Assembly (NCBI RefSeq): GCF_007197735.1
Contig: NZ_CP041637.1
Location: forward strand, 992,001-1,056,000
Length of the DNA stretch: 64,000 bases
Direction of reading: 5' to 3'
Origin: Formosa sediminum
GTDB lineage: Bacteria; Bacteroidota; Bacteroidia; Flavobacteriales; Flavobacteriaceae
Below the pieces are notes generated by a model. That model had not been told where the DNA came from. It did not search any database and saw only the letters and a list, made by a program, of their open reading frames with translations. Positions 27,676 through 37,162 of this stretch are shown here, in pieces (within the stretch, counting starts at the first letter, position 1; the number at the start of each line of letters is the position of its first letter). Made by a program: the position numbers and the translations under genes.

Positions 27676-28596
27676 TATAACAAATCTATTAATTTAGATT
27701 TGTAGCATTAAGTTATTGAATAGAGCTTAATCATACGAGACTGATCAACTTTGCTTCCGCCTCCCTATTTTCTGAATATAGAGAGAATGCAGCGGAGTAA
27801 AAATCAACGTTAAAAATGGATCCAGAAAAACCTCTTAGTGAATTTTTAAATAAAGCTTAAGTAAAATTATGTTCTTTTCAGTAGGGTGTTGATTTATAGA
27901 GGTGTAAATAAAATTGATAATTAGTGTTTTTAATTTGTGTGCTCTTAAAAATATATGCATTCTCATGCAAAGTATATAATTCTATTTAGAGTTTAAAAAT
28001 ATTAAAATTAAACTAGGATTAATTTAAGTTAGATATAATTGAAAGATTAATTAAAAGAATTAAAAATTCTTTTTAAACTGTAGTATTTCAACGTTAAGAT
28101 ATGGCTTAAAACGATTTATTATTTGATAAATAGAATTTTTCTTGTGAGAAAAATATGTAAATATCTCACATTTACGGTTTTCCCGTAAGTTTATATTAGT
28201 AATATTTTTTACTTTAAGAGATAAAAAGAAATTTACTATTATTCTCTTCAAGTTAATCAAAAAAATAACTATGGATTTTATTGCTTTTACTTTATTAATA
28301 AAAAATTTTCTATTTATTGATTTAGAGTTGTTTAGGTGTAGTCCTAAATATTATTAAATTAGTTTAACTTTTTTATTTTAAAAACGATATATCAGTTTAA
28401 TTTTTAATGTTCAGCAATTTAATGTCGTATTACGATTTGTAATGATATTAAAAGGTGATGATTTTTTAATTTAAATGTAAATTTATTTATAAATTATCAT
28501 TATTTGTAAGTGTTTTGTGTAGATTATATTGTTTTTTTGTTGTTTTATAGCTTGTAAAGCGTTAGTTTTAAGAGAGCCAACCAAATCCTCCTTATT
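27676..28596. other. Long AT-rich non-coding stretch
   Basis: 920 bases without a convincing gene. It holds a CCGC/GCGG-containing hairpin near 27750-27800, an inverted repeat TGTGAGA/TCTCACA (28143-28170) and, right after it, the palindrome TTACGG-N5-CCGTAA. The 66-codon minus-strand frame at 28060-28260 looks like chance. Confidence 0.5.
28172..28188. promoter_or_regulatory. 17-bp palindrome TTACGG-N5-CCGTAA, second copy
   Basis: Identical half-sites and spacing to 16167-16183. It lies about 410 bases upstream of the TPR/AraC regulator start. Confidence 0.5.
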
Positions 28597-30099
28597 ATGA
28601 AATATTCTTTACTTTTTATTTTTCTATTATTAATTAATTTTAAAAACGATCAAGACATTAAGTTTAAAATGCCAGATTGTTATCATGATATTTTAGAAAT
28701 TTCTTCAAAAAAACCTTCAGAAGCAATGTATATTGCAGATTCATTGTACTTGTATTCTAAGCATGAAACTCAAAAAATGTATGCTCTTTTAGTTAAGAGT
28801 ATGGTTTTGGAACTGCAAGATAAAAGAGGACAGGCTATTGAGTTCGCTTTAAAAGCTTTAAAAATAGCAAAAGCAGAAGCAAATTATTGCTTTCAAGCAA
28901 GAACTTACACTTTTTTATCAAGACAATATAGAAAAATAGGATTTGTAGATAAGGGAAAAGATTTAATAGCCGAAAGTATTTCTGTAAGTTCTAAAATTAT
29001 AGATAAAAGCCATTCTATAGAATATGTAACGATGTCTAATCTTGAAATGGTAGAATATGATATTGAGGCTGGTAATTATTCACGAGCAATAGGGTTTTTA
29101 AAATCTGCTATTTTTATTTTAGACAAGCAAAAAGAAAGTCCGGTTAAATATTTTGATTTAGCAAATTGTGAAGAAAAGTTGGCGAGGTCGTTTAAGAAAA
29201 TGAATAATAACCAATTAGCATTTTTTCATTATACCAAAGCCCATACATTTTTACTTAAGTCTAATATTGAAGAATCTCTTTGGGCCATAAATGTTTATAA
29301 TGGTTTGACTGAGATATATATGGATAGAAATGAATTGGATAGTGCAAAAGTATATCTTGAAAAAGGGTTGTATATTGATGAAAAATACAATAACAATGCT
29401 GTGAAAGAAAATCTTTATAAAACAGCTGCTTCATTTTATAAAATGGATAATGATGTTGATAAATATAATCATTATGAATCTAAATATAGATCTGCAATGT
29501 CTAAAAACAAAGGGAATTTAAGACTCATGATAAATAATGTATCTAATACATTAGACGATTATTCTTTTGCTTTGCCTGTTAAAACACCAGATTCATCAGA
29601 TTCCATACGTTTAATTACTGTAATGTTCGTAATAGCATTACCTTCAATAGGGTTTTATTATAACAGAAAAAAAATAATCAAGCATTTTAGAAGACAATTT
29701 TATTTTAAAGTTAAGAAAAGAAGAGCTCAAATAACTTGTTCAAGCAGCACGGAAAGTAAACTCCTTAAAAGTCTTGAAGCATTTGAGCAATCTAATGAAT
29801 TTTTAAATAATGAAATATCTTTACCGAATTTAGTCACACGATTAAATACAAATGAAAAATATCTTAGACAGGTATTAAAGGTGCATAAAAATACAGATTA
29901 TAATGCTTACATTAACAAATTAAGAATACAATATATTATTGAGAAGTTAAATACTGATAAAAATTATTTGAACTATAAAATCAGTTTCTTAGCGAAGGAA
30001 AGCGGATTTTCTTCTCATAGTAAGTTTTCTACAAATTTTAAAAAATATTCTAATTTTTCTCCTTCAGATTATATTAACTCTCTCAAAAAGAAAAGCTAA
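28597..30099 (+). CDS. TPR-domain, membrane-spanning AraC-type regulator
   Basis: 500 residues. An N-terminal hydrophobic stretch (SLLFIFLLLINF) is likely to be an export signal. Residues about 45-310 form helical TPR-like repeats. A membrane helix lies at about 338-355 (LITVMFVIALPSIGFYY), followed by a basic linker. The C-terminal AraC-type DNA-binding domain is at about 405-497, with two helix-turn-helix units (LVTRLNTNEKYLRQVLK and FLAKESGFSSHSKFSTNFKKY). Sensor repeats therefore face the periplasm and the DNA-binding part faces the cytoplasm. It is upstream of the large adhesin operon in the same orientation, but its target is not shown. A SusR-like hybrid is an alternative reading. Confidence 0.88.
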   Translation: MKYSLLFIFLLLINFKNDQDIKFKMPDCYHDILEISSKKPSEAMYIADSLYLYSKHETQKMYALLVKSMVLELQDKRGQAIEFALKALKIAKAEANYCFQARTYTFLSRQYRKIGFVDKGKDLIAESISVSSKIIDKSHSIEYVTMSNLEMVEYDIEAGNYSRAIGFLKSAIFILDKQKESPVKYFDLANCEEKLARSFKKMNNNQLAFFHYTKAHTFLLKSNIEESLWAINVYNGLTEIYMDRNELDSAKVYLEKGLYIDEKYNNNAVKENLYKTAASFYKMDNDVDKYNHYESKYRSAMSKNKGNLRLMINNVSNTLDDYSFALPVKTPDSSDSIRLITVMFVIALPSIGFYYNRKKIIKHFRRQFYFKVKKRRAQITCSSSTESKLLKSLEAFEQSNEFLNNEISLPNLVTRLNTNEKYLRQVLKVHKNTDYNAYINKLRIQYIIEKLNTDKNYLNYKISFLAKESGFSSHSKFSTNFKKYSNFSPSDYINSLKKKS

Positions 30100-30447
30100 G
30101 CTTCTTCAAAGAATATTGATCTTAGTACTACCTTACATCTAATAAGAAGTTAAAATCATTTAATAAGGTATAATAATCCAATGGCATACCTATTGGATAT
30201 ATCTTTGATGAATTTTTTAGTGTAAATAACTTATTAAATACGTCTCAAAATAGTTTAAAAACTATTAAATAAGCTGCAACTATTACGTTTTTATTGCGTA
30301 AATTTTTTAATTCTAGCTTAATAAAAGTTTTCATGAGTTTTAAATTTAGATTTAGTTTTTAAGGGGTTTAATTAATTAAGAATAGATAATAGAATATTAT
30401 ATAGAAGTCAGTAATAAAGTGATTGTTAACTTCTGATTTTATAAAAC

Positions 30448-30487
30448 AAAAAGCTAATTAGGACAATGTTGTCCTAATTAGCTTTTT
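30448..30487 (+). terminator. Strong terminator after the TPR/AraC gene
   Basis: 19-bp near-perfect stem (30448-30466 with 30469-30487), two-base loop and a T-run. It separates the regulator from the adhesin operon. Confidence 0.85.
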
Positions 30488-30798
30488 TTATAACATTTAT
30501 TTATCTGATTTATGACATTATAGTTTTCCGAATTCCGGAAAAACACCTATTTCTGATTTAAAATCTATTTTATATTACGTTTTTAAAATGCAGTTTTTCA
30601 GAGTTTTAAGGTTGTAATTTTTTCTTTTTTCTGGAAAGTGAATGGTTTTTATTTTTTTAACAATTTATTTAGTTTTTACATTGCTAGTACTGGTTTCAAT
30701 TGTGTTTAAAGCAATGAAATTCATTATTTGATATTGAATGTTTAGTGCTGCATTTGTGTCGGCACCGGATTAAGAAGTAAATTAAATACTACAGATTT
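30488..30798 (+). promoter_or_regulatory. Promoter region of the adhesin operon
   Basis: Contains an inverted repeat TTTTCCG-aattc-CGGAAAA (30524-30542). A possible promoter has TTG at 30728-30730 and TGCATTTG at 30749-30756, spacer 18, one mismatch to TAnnTTTG. The ATG is at 30799. Confidence 0.45.
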
Positions 30799-33700
30799 AT
30801 GAAAAAATTTTTACTGTTATTACTCATTTTATTTATGGCACATGTTACATATTCCCAGGTGGGAATAGGTACAGATATGCCTAATTCGTCCACACAATTA
30901 GAAATTGTATCTAGTGACAAAGGTGTGCTAATACCACAAGTATCTTTAACTAGTTTAACAGATCAAACTACTATTTCTGCTGGAAATATTGAAAGTTTAT
31001 TGGTCTACAATACTAATAACTCAACAGAAATTAGTCCAGGGTATTATTATTGGTACCAAGATCAATGGGTTAAATTTATTGGTAGACAAGATTTGCCTGA
31101 AAATATTGTGTATTGGGATGTCGAAAATAATCAATATTCATATATAGATATCAATGGTGATGTTCAAATTATAACTAATGATAATTTAGAAACAATTACA
31201 ACGCTTGTCGATAATGGTGATGGTACTATAACTTATATTAATGAAAATAACGATGAAGTTACTATTGATTTGGCTCAAGGAACTGCCGGAGCTGATGGAA
31301 TGGACGGAGTAGGAATTACATCCACAGTAGATAATGGGGATGGTACGTTTACAATTACGTATTCAGATGGTTCAACCTTTACGACTTCAGATCTTACAGG
31401 TCCACAAGGTATTGCAGGAACCGATGGAGTTGACGGTGTGGGCATAGATTCTACAATTGATAATGGCGACGGTACATTCACAATTGTTTATACTGATGGT
31501 TCAACATTTACCACAATAAATTTATCAGGAGCCGATGGATCTGATGGAATGGATGGCGTTGGAATTACATCCACAGTAGATAATGGGGATGGCACGTTTA
31601 CATTTACGTATTCAGACGGTTCAACCTTTACAACTTCAGATTTAACAGGTCCACAAGGTATTGCAGGAACCGATGGAGTTGACGGTGTGGGCATAGATTC
31701 TACAATTGATAATGGCGACGGTACATTCACAATTGTTTATACTGATGGTTCAACATTTACCACAATAAATTTATCAGGAGCCGATGGAGCTGATGGAATG
31801 GACGGCGTAGGGATTGCATCCACAGTAGATAATGGCGACGGTACATTTACAATTACGTATTCAGATGGTTCAACCTTTACGACTTCAGATCTTACAGGTC
31901 CACAAGGTATTGCAGGAACCGATGGAGTTGACGGTGTGGGCATAGATTCTACAATTGATAATGGGGATGGCACATTTACAATTGTTTATACCGACGGTTC
32001 GACTTTTACCACAATAAATTTAGCCGGAGCCGATGGAGCTGATGGAATGGACGGAGTAGGTATTACATCCACAGTAGATAATGGCGACGGTACATTTACA
32101 ATTACGTATTCAGATGGTTCAACCTTTACAACTTCAGATTTCACAGGCCCGCAAGGTGTTGCTGGTGTAGATGGAACAGATGGAGTCGATGGTGTTGGAA
32201 TAGACTCTACAGTAGATAATGGCGATGGCACATTTACTATCGTTTATACAGATGGCTCAACTTTTACCACAATAAATTTATCAGGAGCCGATGGATCTGA
32301 TGGAATGGACGGCGTAGGGATTGCATCAACTACAGATAACGGTGACGGAACTTTTACAATTACATATACGGATGGATCAACGTTTACGACTTCAGATTTC
32401 ACAGGCCCGCAAGGTGTTGCTGGAACAGATGGAGTCGATGGAGTAGGAGTTGATTCAACAGCAGATAATGGCGACGGTACATTTACTATTACATATACAG
32501 ATGGTTCAACCTTTACAACTTCAGATTTAACAGGTCCACAAGGTATTGCAGGAACCGATGGAGTTGACGGTGTGGGCATAGATTCTACAATTGATAATGG
32601 GGATGGCACATTTACAATTGTTTATACCGACGGTTCGACTTTTACCACAATAAATTTAGCCGGAGCCGATGGAGCTGATGGAATGGACGGCGTTGGTATT
32701 GTATCAACTACAGATAACGGTGACGGAACTTTTACAATTACATATTCAGACGGATCAACCTTTACCACTTCAGATTTAACAGGCCCACAAGGCGCTCAGG
32801 GTGTTGCTGGAATTAACGGAACGAATGGAATAGACGGAGTAGGAGTTGATTCAACAGCAGATAATGGCGACGGTACATTTACAATTACATACTCAGATGG
32901 TTCCACCTTTACGACTTCAGATTTAACAGGTCCACAAGGTATTGCTGGTGTAGATGGAATAGGAATTGATTCAACAGTAGATAATGGTGACGGTACATTT
33001 ACCATTACATATACAGATGGATCAACGTTTACAACTTCAGATTTAACAGGTCCACAAGGTATTGCTGGTGTAGATGGAACAGATGGAGTCGATGGTGTTG
33101 GAATAGACTCTACAGTAGATAATGGCGATGGCACATTTACTATCGTTTATACAGATGGCTCAACTTTTACCACAATAAATTTATCAGGAGCCGATGGATC
33201 TGATGGAATGGACGGCGTAGGGATTGCATCAACTACAGATAACGGTGACGGAACTTTTACAATTACATATACGGATGGATCAACGTTTACGACTTCAGAT
33301 TTCACAGGCCCGCAAGGTGTTGCTGGAACAGATGGAGTCGATGGAGTAGGAGTTGATTCAACAGCAGATAATGGCGACGGTACATTTACTATTACATATA
33401 CAGATGGTTCAACCTTTACAACTTCAGATTTAACAGGTCCACAAGGTATTGCAGGAACCGATGGAGTTGACGGTGTGGGCATAGATTCTACAATTGATAA
33501 TGGGGATGGCACATTTACAATTGTTTATACCGACGGTTCGACTTTTACCACAATAAATTTAGCCGGAGCCGATGGAGCTGATGGAATGGACGGCGTTGGT
33601 ATTGTATCAACTACAGATAACGGTGACGGAACTTTTACAATTACATATTCAGACGGATCAACCTTTACCACTTCAGATTTAACAGGCCCACAAGGCGCTC

Positions 33701-36700
33701 AGGGTGTTGCTGGAATTAACGGAACGAATGGAATAGACGGAGTAGGAGTTGATTCAACAGCAGATAATGGCGACGGTACATTTACAATTACATACTCAGA
33801 TGGTTCCACCTTTACGACTTCAGATTTAACAGGTCCACAAGGTATTGCTGGTGTAGATGGAATAGGAATTGATTCAACAGTAGATAATGGCGACGGTACA
33901 TTTACAATTACGTATTCAGATGGTTCAACCTTTACAACTTCAGATTTCACAGGCCCGCAAGGTGTTGCTGGTGTAGATGGAACAGATGGAGTCGATGGTG
34001 TTGGAATAGACTCTACAGTAGATAATGGCGATGGCACATTTACTATCGTTTATACAGATGGCTCAACTTTTACCACAATAAATTTATCAGGAGCCGATGG
34101 ATCTGATGGAATGGACGGCGTAGGGATTGCATCAACTACAGATAACGGTGACGGAACTTTTACAATTACATATACGGATGGATCAACGTTTACGACTTCA
34201 GATTTCACAGGCCCGCAAGGTGTTGCTGGAACAGATGGAGTCGATGGAGTAGGAGTTGATTCAACAGCAGATAATGGCGACGGTACATTTACTATTACAT
34301 ATACAGATGGTTCAACCTTTACAACTTCAGATTTAACAGGTCCACAAGGTATTGCAGGAACCGATGGAGTCGATGGTGTTGGAATAGACTCTACAGTAGA
34401 TAATGGCGATGGCACATTTACAATTGTTTATACCGACGGTTCGACTTTTACCACAATAAATTTAGCCGGAGCCGATGGAGCTGATGGAATGGACGGCGTT
34501 GGTATTGTATCAACTACAGATAACGGTGACGGAACTTTTACAATTACATATTCAGACGGATCAACCTTTACCACTTCAGATTTAACAGGCCCACAAGGCG
34601 CTCAGGGTGTTGCTGGAATTAACGGAACGAATGGAATAGACGGAGTAGGAGTTGATTCAACAGCAGATAATGGCGACGGTACATTTACAATTACATACTC
34701 AGATGGTTCCACCTTTACGACTTCAGATTTAACAGGTCCACAAGGTATTGCTGGTGTAGATGGAATAGGAATTGATTCAACAGCAGATAATGGCGACGGT
34801 ACATTTACCATTACATATACGGATGGTTCAACCTTTACCACTTCAGATTTCACAGGCCCGCAAGGTGTTCAAGGTGTTGCTGGAATTAACGGAACGAATG
34901 GAGTAGATGGAGTAGGAATTGATTCAACAGCAGATAATGGCGACGGTACATTTACCATTACATATACGGATGGTTCCACCTTTACGACTTCAGATTTCAC
35001 AGGCCCGCAAGGTGTTGCTGGTGTAGATGGAACAGATGGAGTCGATGGTGTTGGAATAGACTCTACAGTAGATAATGGCGATGGCACATTTACTATCGTT
35101 TATACAGACGGCTCAACTTTTACCACAATAAATTTATCAGGAGCCGATGGATCTGATGGAATGGACGGCGTAGGGATTGCATCAACTACAGATAACGGTG
35201 ACGGAACTTTTACAATTACATATACGGATGGTTCAACCTTTACAACTTCAGATTTAACTGGTCCACAAGGCGCTCAAGGTGTTGCTGGAATTAACGGAAC
35301 GAATGGAGTAGATGGAGTAGGGATTGATTCAACAGTAGATAATGGTGACGGTACATTTACCATTACATATACAGATGGATCAACGTTTACAACTTCAGAT
35401 TTCACTGGTCCACAAGGTGTTGCTGGTGTAGATGGAACAGATGGAGTCGATGGTGTTGGAATAGACTCTACAGTAGATAATGGCGATGGCACATTTACTA
35501 TCGTTTATACAGACGGCTCAACTTTTACCACAATAAATTTATCAGGAGCCGATGGATCTGATGGAATGGACGGCGTAGGGATTGCATCAACTACAGATAA
35601 CGGTGACGGAACTTTTACAATTACATATACGGATGGTTCAACCTTTACAACTTCAGATTTAACTGGTCCACAAGGCGCTCAAGGTGTTGCTGGAATTAAC
35701 GGAACGAATGGAGTAGATGGAGTAGGGATTGATTCAACAGCAGATAATGGTGACGGTACATTTACCATTACATATACAGATGGTTCAACCTTTACGACTT
35801 CGGATTTTACTGGTCCACAAGGTGTTGCTGGAATTAACGGAACGAATGGAGTAGATGGAGTCGGAATTGATTCAACAGCAGATAATGGCGACGGTACATT
35901 TACAATTACATATACGGATGGTTCAACCTTTACAACTTCAGATTTAACTGGTCCACAAGGCGCTCAAGGTGTTGCTGGAATTAACGGAACGAATGGAGTA
36001 GACGGAGTAGGAATTGATTCAACAGCAGATAATGGCGACGGTACATTTACCATTACATATACAGATGGTTCAACCTTTACAACTTCAGATTTAACTGGTC
36101 CACAAGGTCTAGTAGGCCCGCAAGGTCCAGCAGGAGCAGACGGCGTTGCGAATCCTGAAGATTTAACTGCCGGGGATGCATCTATTACAGTTACAAATGG
36201 TACTGGAGCTACATTAGTAGATACTAATGTTAAGGTAACTGACGGCGGAATTACAACTGTAAAATTAGCAGACGACGCTGTAACAATGGTAAAGATTGAA
36301 GATGGTGCAGTTACTGCTCCTAAATTATCTGCAGGTGCAGGGGATAATGGACGTATAGGTGTCGCTGATGATCAAGGAGATGTAACATACCAAAACTTAG
36401 ATGATTTAATTGATGAGCCTTGGAGAAATACAGATGATACTCCTGCAACAGATAACTCAACAAATATTAATTATATGGGGGGGAATGTAGGTGTTGGAAC
36501 TACAGATCCTACAGAGCGTTTAGATTTGGGTACAGGTAATTTACGTGTCCGTGATATTAATACAGTAACTGGAGTTTCTACAGATAAAATTGTTGTGGCA
36601 GATACCGATGGTGTTTTGAAAACAGTAACTAATAACGCGCCTAAATTCTTCTACATGCCAGCAGTAATCTTTGAAACGACTACAACAGGTACAGATTTAA

Positions 36701-36990
36701 CACGTAATTTATATGATGATTATAACAAGCAGTTCACAGGACAAGCTTTTGATGTTGCTCATGGTGCTTTAGGGTCTTCAATCACGTATACAGGTGGTCT
36801 GATAGGAAGCACAGGTGCTCCAGCGGCAATGGATGTTTATGCAAATACAGAGTTGTACTATTATATATCCTATTACGATCAATCAGTTTTTGCAAATGTG
36901 TCTATTAGCGATACAGGAGTCTTGACGTATGATATTATTAATAGTGCAACACCAACAGCGTATATGAATATCATATTTGTAATTAAATAA
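30799..36990 (+). CDS. Giant secreted collagen-like repeat protein
   Basis: 2063 residues. Signal peptide (ending about THVTYSQ-type residue 20), then a non-repetitive head (21-175) with a YYYWYQDQWVKF segment. Residues about 178-1782 are 37 tandem units of 40-49 residues: DNGDGTFTI-Y-DGSTFTT followed by a collagen-like GPQG/GADG stretch. The tail (1783-2063) has GNVGVGTTDPTERLDLG, as in phage-tail-like or surface proteins, and ends in a beta-rich domain without a clear T9SS sorting signal. DNGDG could bind calcium. First gene of a putative operon of five with SprF- and OmpA-type genes. Likely a cell-surface or matrix adhesin. Confidence 0.88.
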   Translation: MKKFLLLLLILFMAHVTYSQVGIGTDMPNSSTQLEIVSSDKGVLIPQVSLTSLTDQTTISAGNIESLLVYNTNNSTEISPGYYYWYQDQWVKFIGRQDLPENIVYWDVENNQYSYIDINGDVQIITNDNLETITTLVDNGDGTITYINENNDEVTIDLAQGTAGADGMDGVGITSTVDNGDGTFTITYSDGSTFTTSDLTGPQGIAGTDGVDGVGIDSTIDNGDGTFTIVYTDGSTFTTINLSGADGSDGMDGVGITSTVDNGDGTFTFTYSDGSTFTTSDLTGPQGIAGTDGVDGVGIDSTIDNGDGTFTIVYTDGSTFTTINLSGADGADGMDGVGIASTVDNGDGTFTITYSDGSTFTTSDLTGPQGIAGTDGVDGVGIDSTIDNGDGTFTIVYTDGSTFTTINLAGADGADGMDGVGITSTVDNGDGTFTITYSDGSTFTTSDFTGPQGVAGVDGTDGVDGVGIDSTVDNGDGTFTIVYTDGSTFTTINLSGADGSDGMDGVGIASTTDNGDGTFTITYTDGSTFTTSDFTGPQGVAGTDGVDGVGVDSTADNGDGTFTITYTDGSTFTTSDLTGPQGIAGTDGVDGVGIDSTIDNGDGTFTIVYTDGSTFTTINLAGADGADGMDGVGIVSTTDNGDGTFTITYSDGSTFTTSDLTGPQGAQGVAGINGTNGIDGVGVDSTADNGDGTFTITYSDGSTFTTSDLTGPQGIAGVDGIGIDSTVDNGDGTFTITYTDGSTFTTSDLTGPQGIAGVDGTDGVDGVGIDSTVDNGDGTFTIVYTDGSTFTTINLSGADGSDGMDGVGIASTTDNGDGTFTITYTDGSTFTTSDFTGPQGVAGTDGVDGVGVDSTADNGDGTFTITYTDGSTFTTSDLTGPQGIAGTDGVDGVGIDSTIDNGDGTFTIVYTDGSTFTTINLAGADGADGMDGVGIVSTTDNGDGTFTITYSDGSTFTTSDLTGPQGAQGVAGINGTNGIDGVGVDSTADNGDGTFTITYSDGSTFTTSDLTGPQGIAGVDGIGIDSTVDNGDGTFTITYSDGSTFTTSDFTGPQGVAGVDGTDGVDGVGIDSTVDNGDGTFTIVYTDGSTFTTINLSGADGSDGMDGVGIASTTDNGDGTFTITYTDGSTFTTSDFTGPQGVAGTDGVDGVGVDSTADNGDGTFTITYTDGSTFTTSDLTGPQGIAGTDGVDGVGIDSTVDNGDGTFTIVYTDGSTFTTINLAGADGADGMDGVGIVSTTDNGDGTFTITYSDGSTFTTSDLTGPQGAQGVAGINGTNGIDGVGVDSTADNGDGTFTITYSDGSTFTTSDLTGPQGIAGVDGIGIDSTADNGDGTFTITYTDGSTFTTSDFTGPQGVQGVAGINGTNGVDGVGIDSTADNGDGTFTITYTDGSTFTTSDFTGPQGVAGVDGTDGVDGVGIDSTVDNGDGTFTIVYTDGSTFTTINLSGADGSDGMDGVGIASTTDNGDGTFTITYTDGSTFTTSDLTGPQGAQGVAGINGTNGVDGVGIDSTVDNGDGTFTITYTDGSTFTTSDFTGPQGVAGVDGTDGVDGVGIDSTVDNGDGTFTIVYTDGSTFTTINLSGADGSDGMDGVGIASTTDNGDGTFTITYTDGSTFTTSDLTGPQGAQGVAGINGTNGVDGVGIDSTADNGDGTFTITYTDGSTFTTSDFTGPQGVAGINGTNGVDGVGIDSTADNGDGTFTITYTDGSTFTTSDLTGPQGAQGVAGINGTNGVDGVGIDSTADNGDGTFTITYTDGSTFTTSDLTGPQGLVGPQGPAGADGVANPEDLTAGDASITVTNGTGATLVDTNVKVTDGGITTVKLADDAVTMVKIEDGAVTAPKLSAGAGDNGRIGVADDQGDVTYQNLDDLIDEPWRNTDDTPATDNSTNINYMGGNVGVGTTDPTERLDLGTGNLRVRDINTVTGVSTDKIVVADTDGVLKTVTNNAPKFFYMPAVIFETTTTGTDLTRNLYDDYNKQFTGQAFDVAHGALGSSITYTGGLIGSTGAPAAMDVYANTELYYYISYYDQSVFANVSISDTGVLTYDIINSATPTAYMNIIFVIK
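31330..36144 (+). repeat. 37-unit in-frame tandem repeat array
   Basis: Units of 120-147 bases, each a multiple of three. Two unit types alternate: IVYTDGSTFTTINL(S/A)GADG and ITY(T/S)DGSTFTTSD(L/F)TGPQG. Above this, seven units form a 903-base block that begins at 32215, 33118 and 34021 (third copy six units long). Copies 1 and 2 look identical base for base over the first six units apart from sites not checked individually. Confidence 0.9.
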
Positions 36991-37000
36991 TATAAACAAA

Positions 37001-37026
37001 CCAGACATGGCTGCGGTGGTGTCTGG
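37001..37026 (+). promoter_or_regulatory. Hairpin in the gap after the repeat gene
   Basis: CCAGACA (37001-37007) pairs with TGTCTGG (37020-37026); no T-run follows. It may be an mRNA processing or attenuation hairpin between the adhesin gene and the next gene. Confidence 0.4.
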
Positions 37027-37162
37027 GTTAATTATAAGGTATAATGTAACTATTTAATTTAATCGTATAAAAGTGTATTGAAGTTTAAAATAATAAAACC
37101 CAAAACTTTAAGTGTTTTCTATTTTAAAATTTTTAATGTGCTTCAATTTATAAACATACAGC

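Noticed and set aside
27811-27861. A 14-codon frame MDPEKPLSEFLNKA
   Set aside because: Too short and without upstream signals or conservation evidence.
28060-28260. Minus-strand frame of 66 codons
   Set aside because: AT-rich, Lys/Asn/Phe-heavy product with no features, in a spacer full of inverted repeats; probably chance.
31275-35492. A row of minus-strand open frames of 68-121 codons opposite the giant gene
   Set aside because: They recur at the repeat spacing and are shadows of the strongly biased plus-strand repeat; the proline/valine-rich products have no start signals or own features.
31330-36144. Repeats considered as a CRISPR array
   Set aside because: Units are contiguous, in frame, of variable length and without unique spacers; there are no cas genes nearby.
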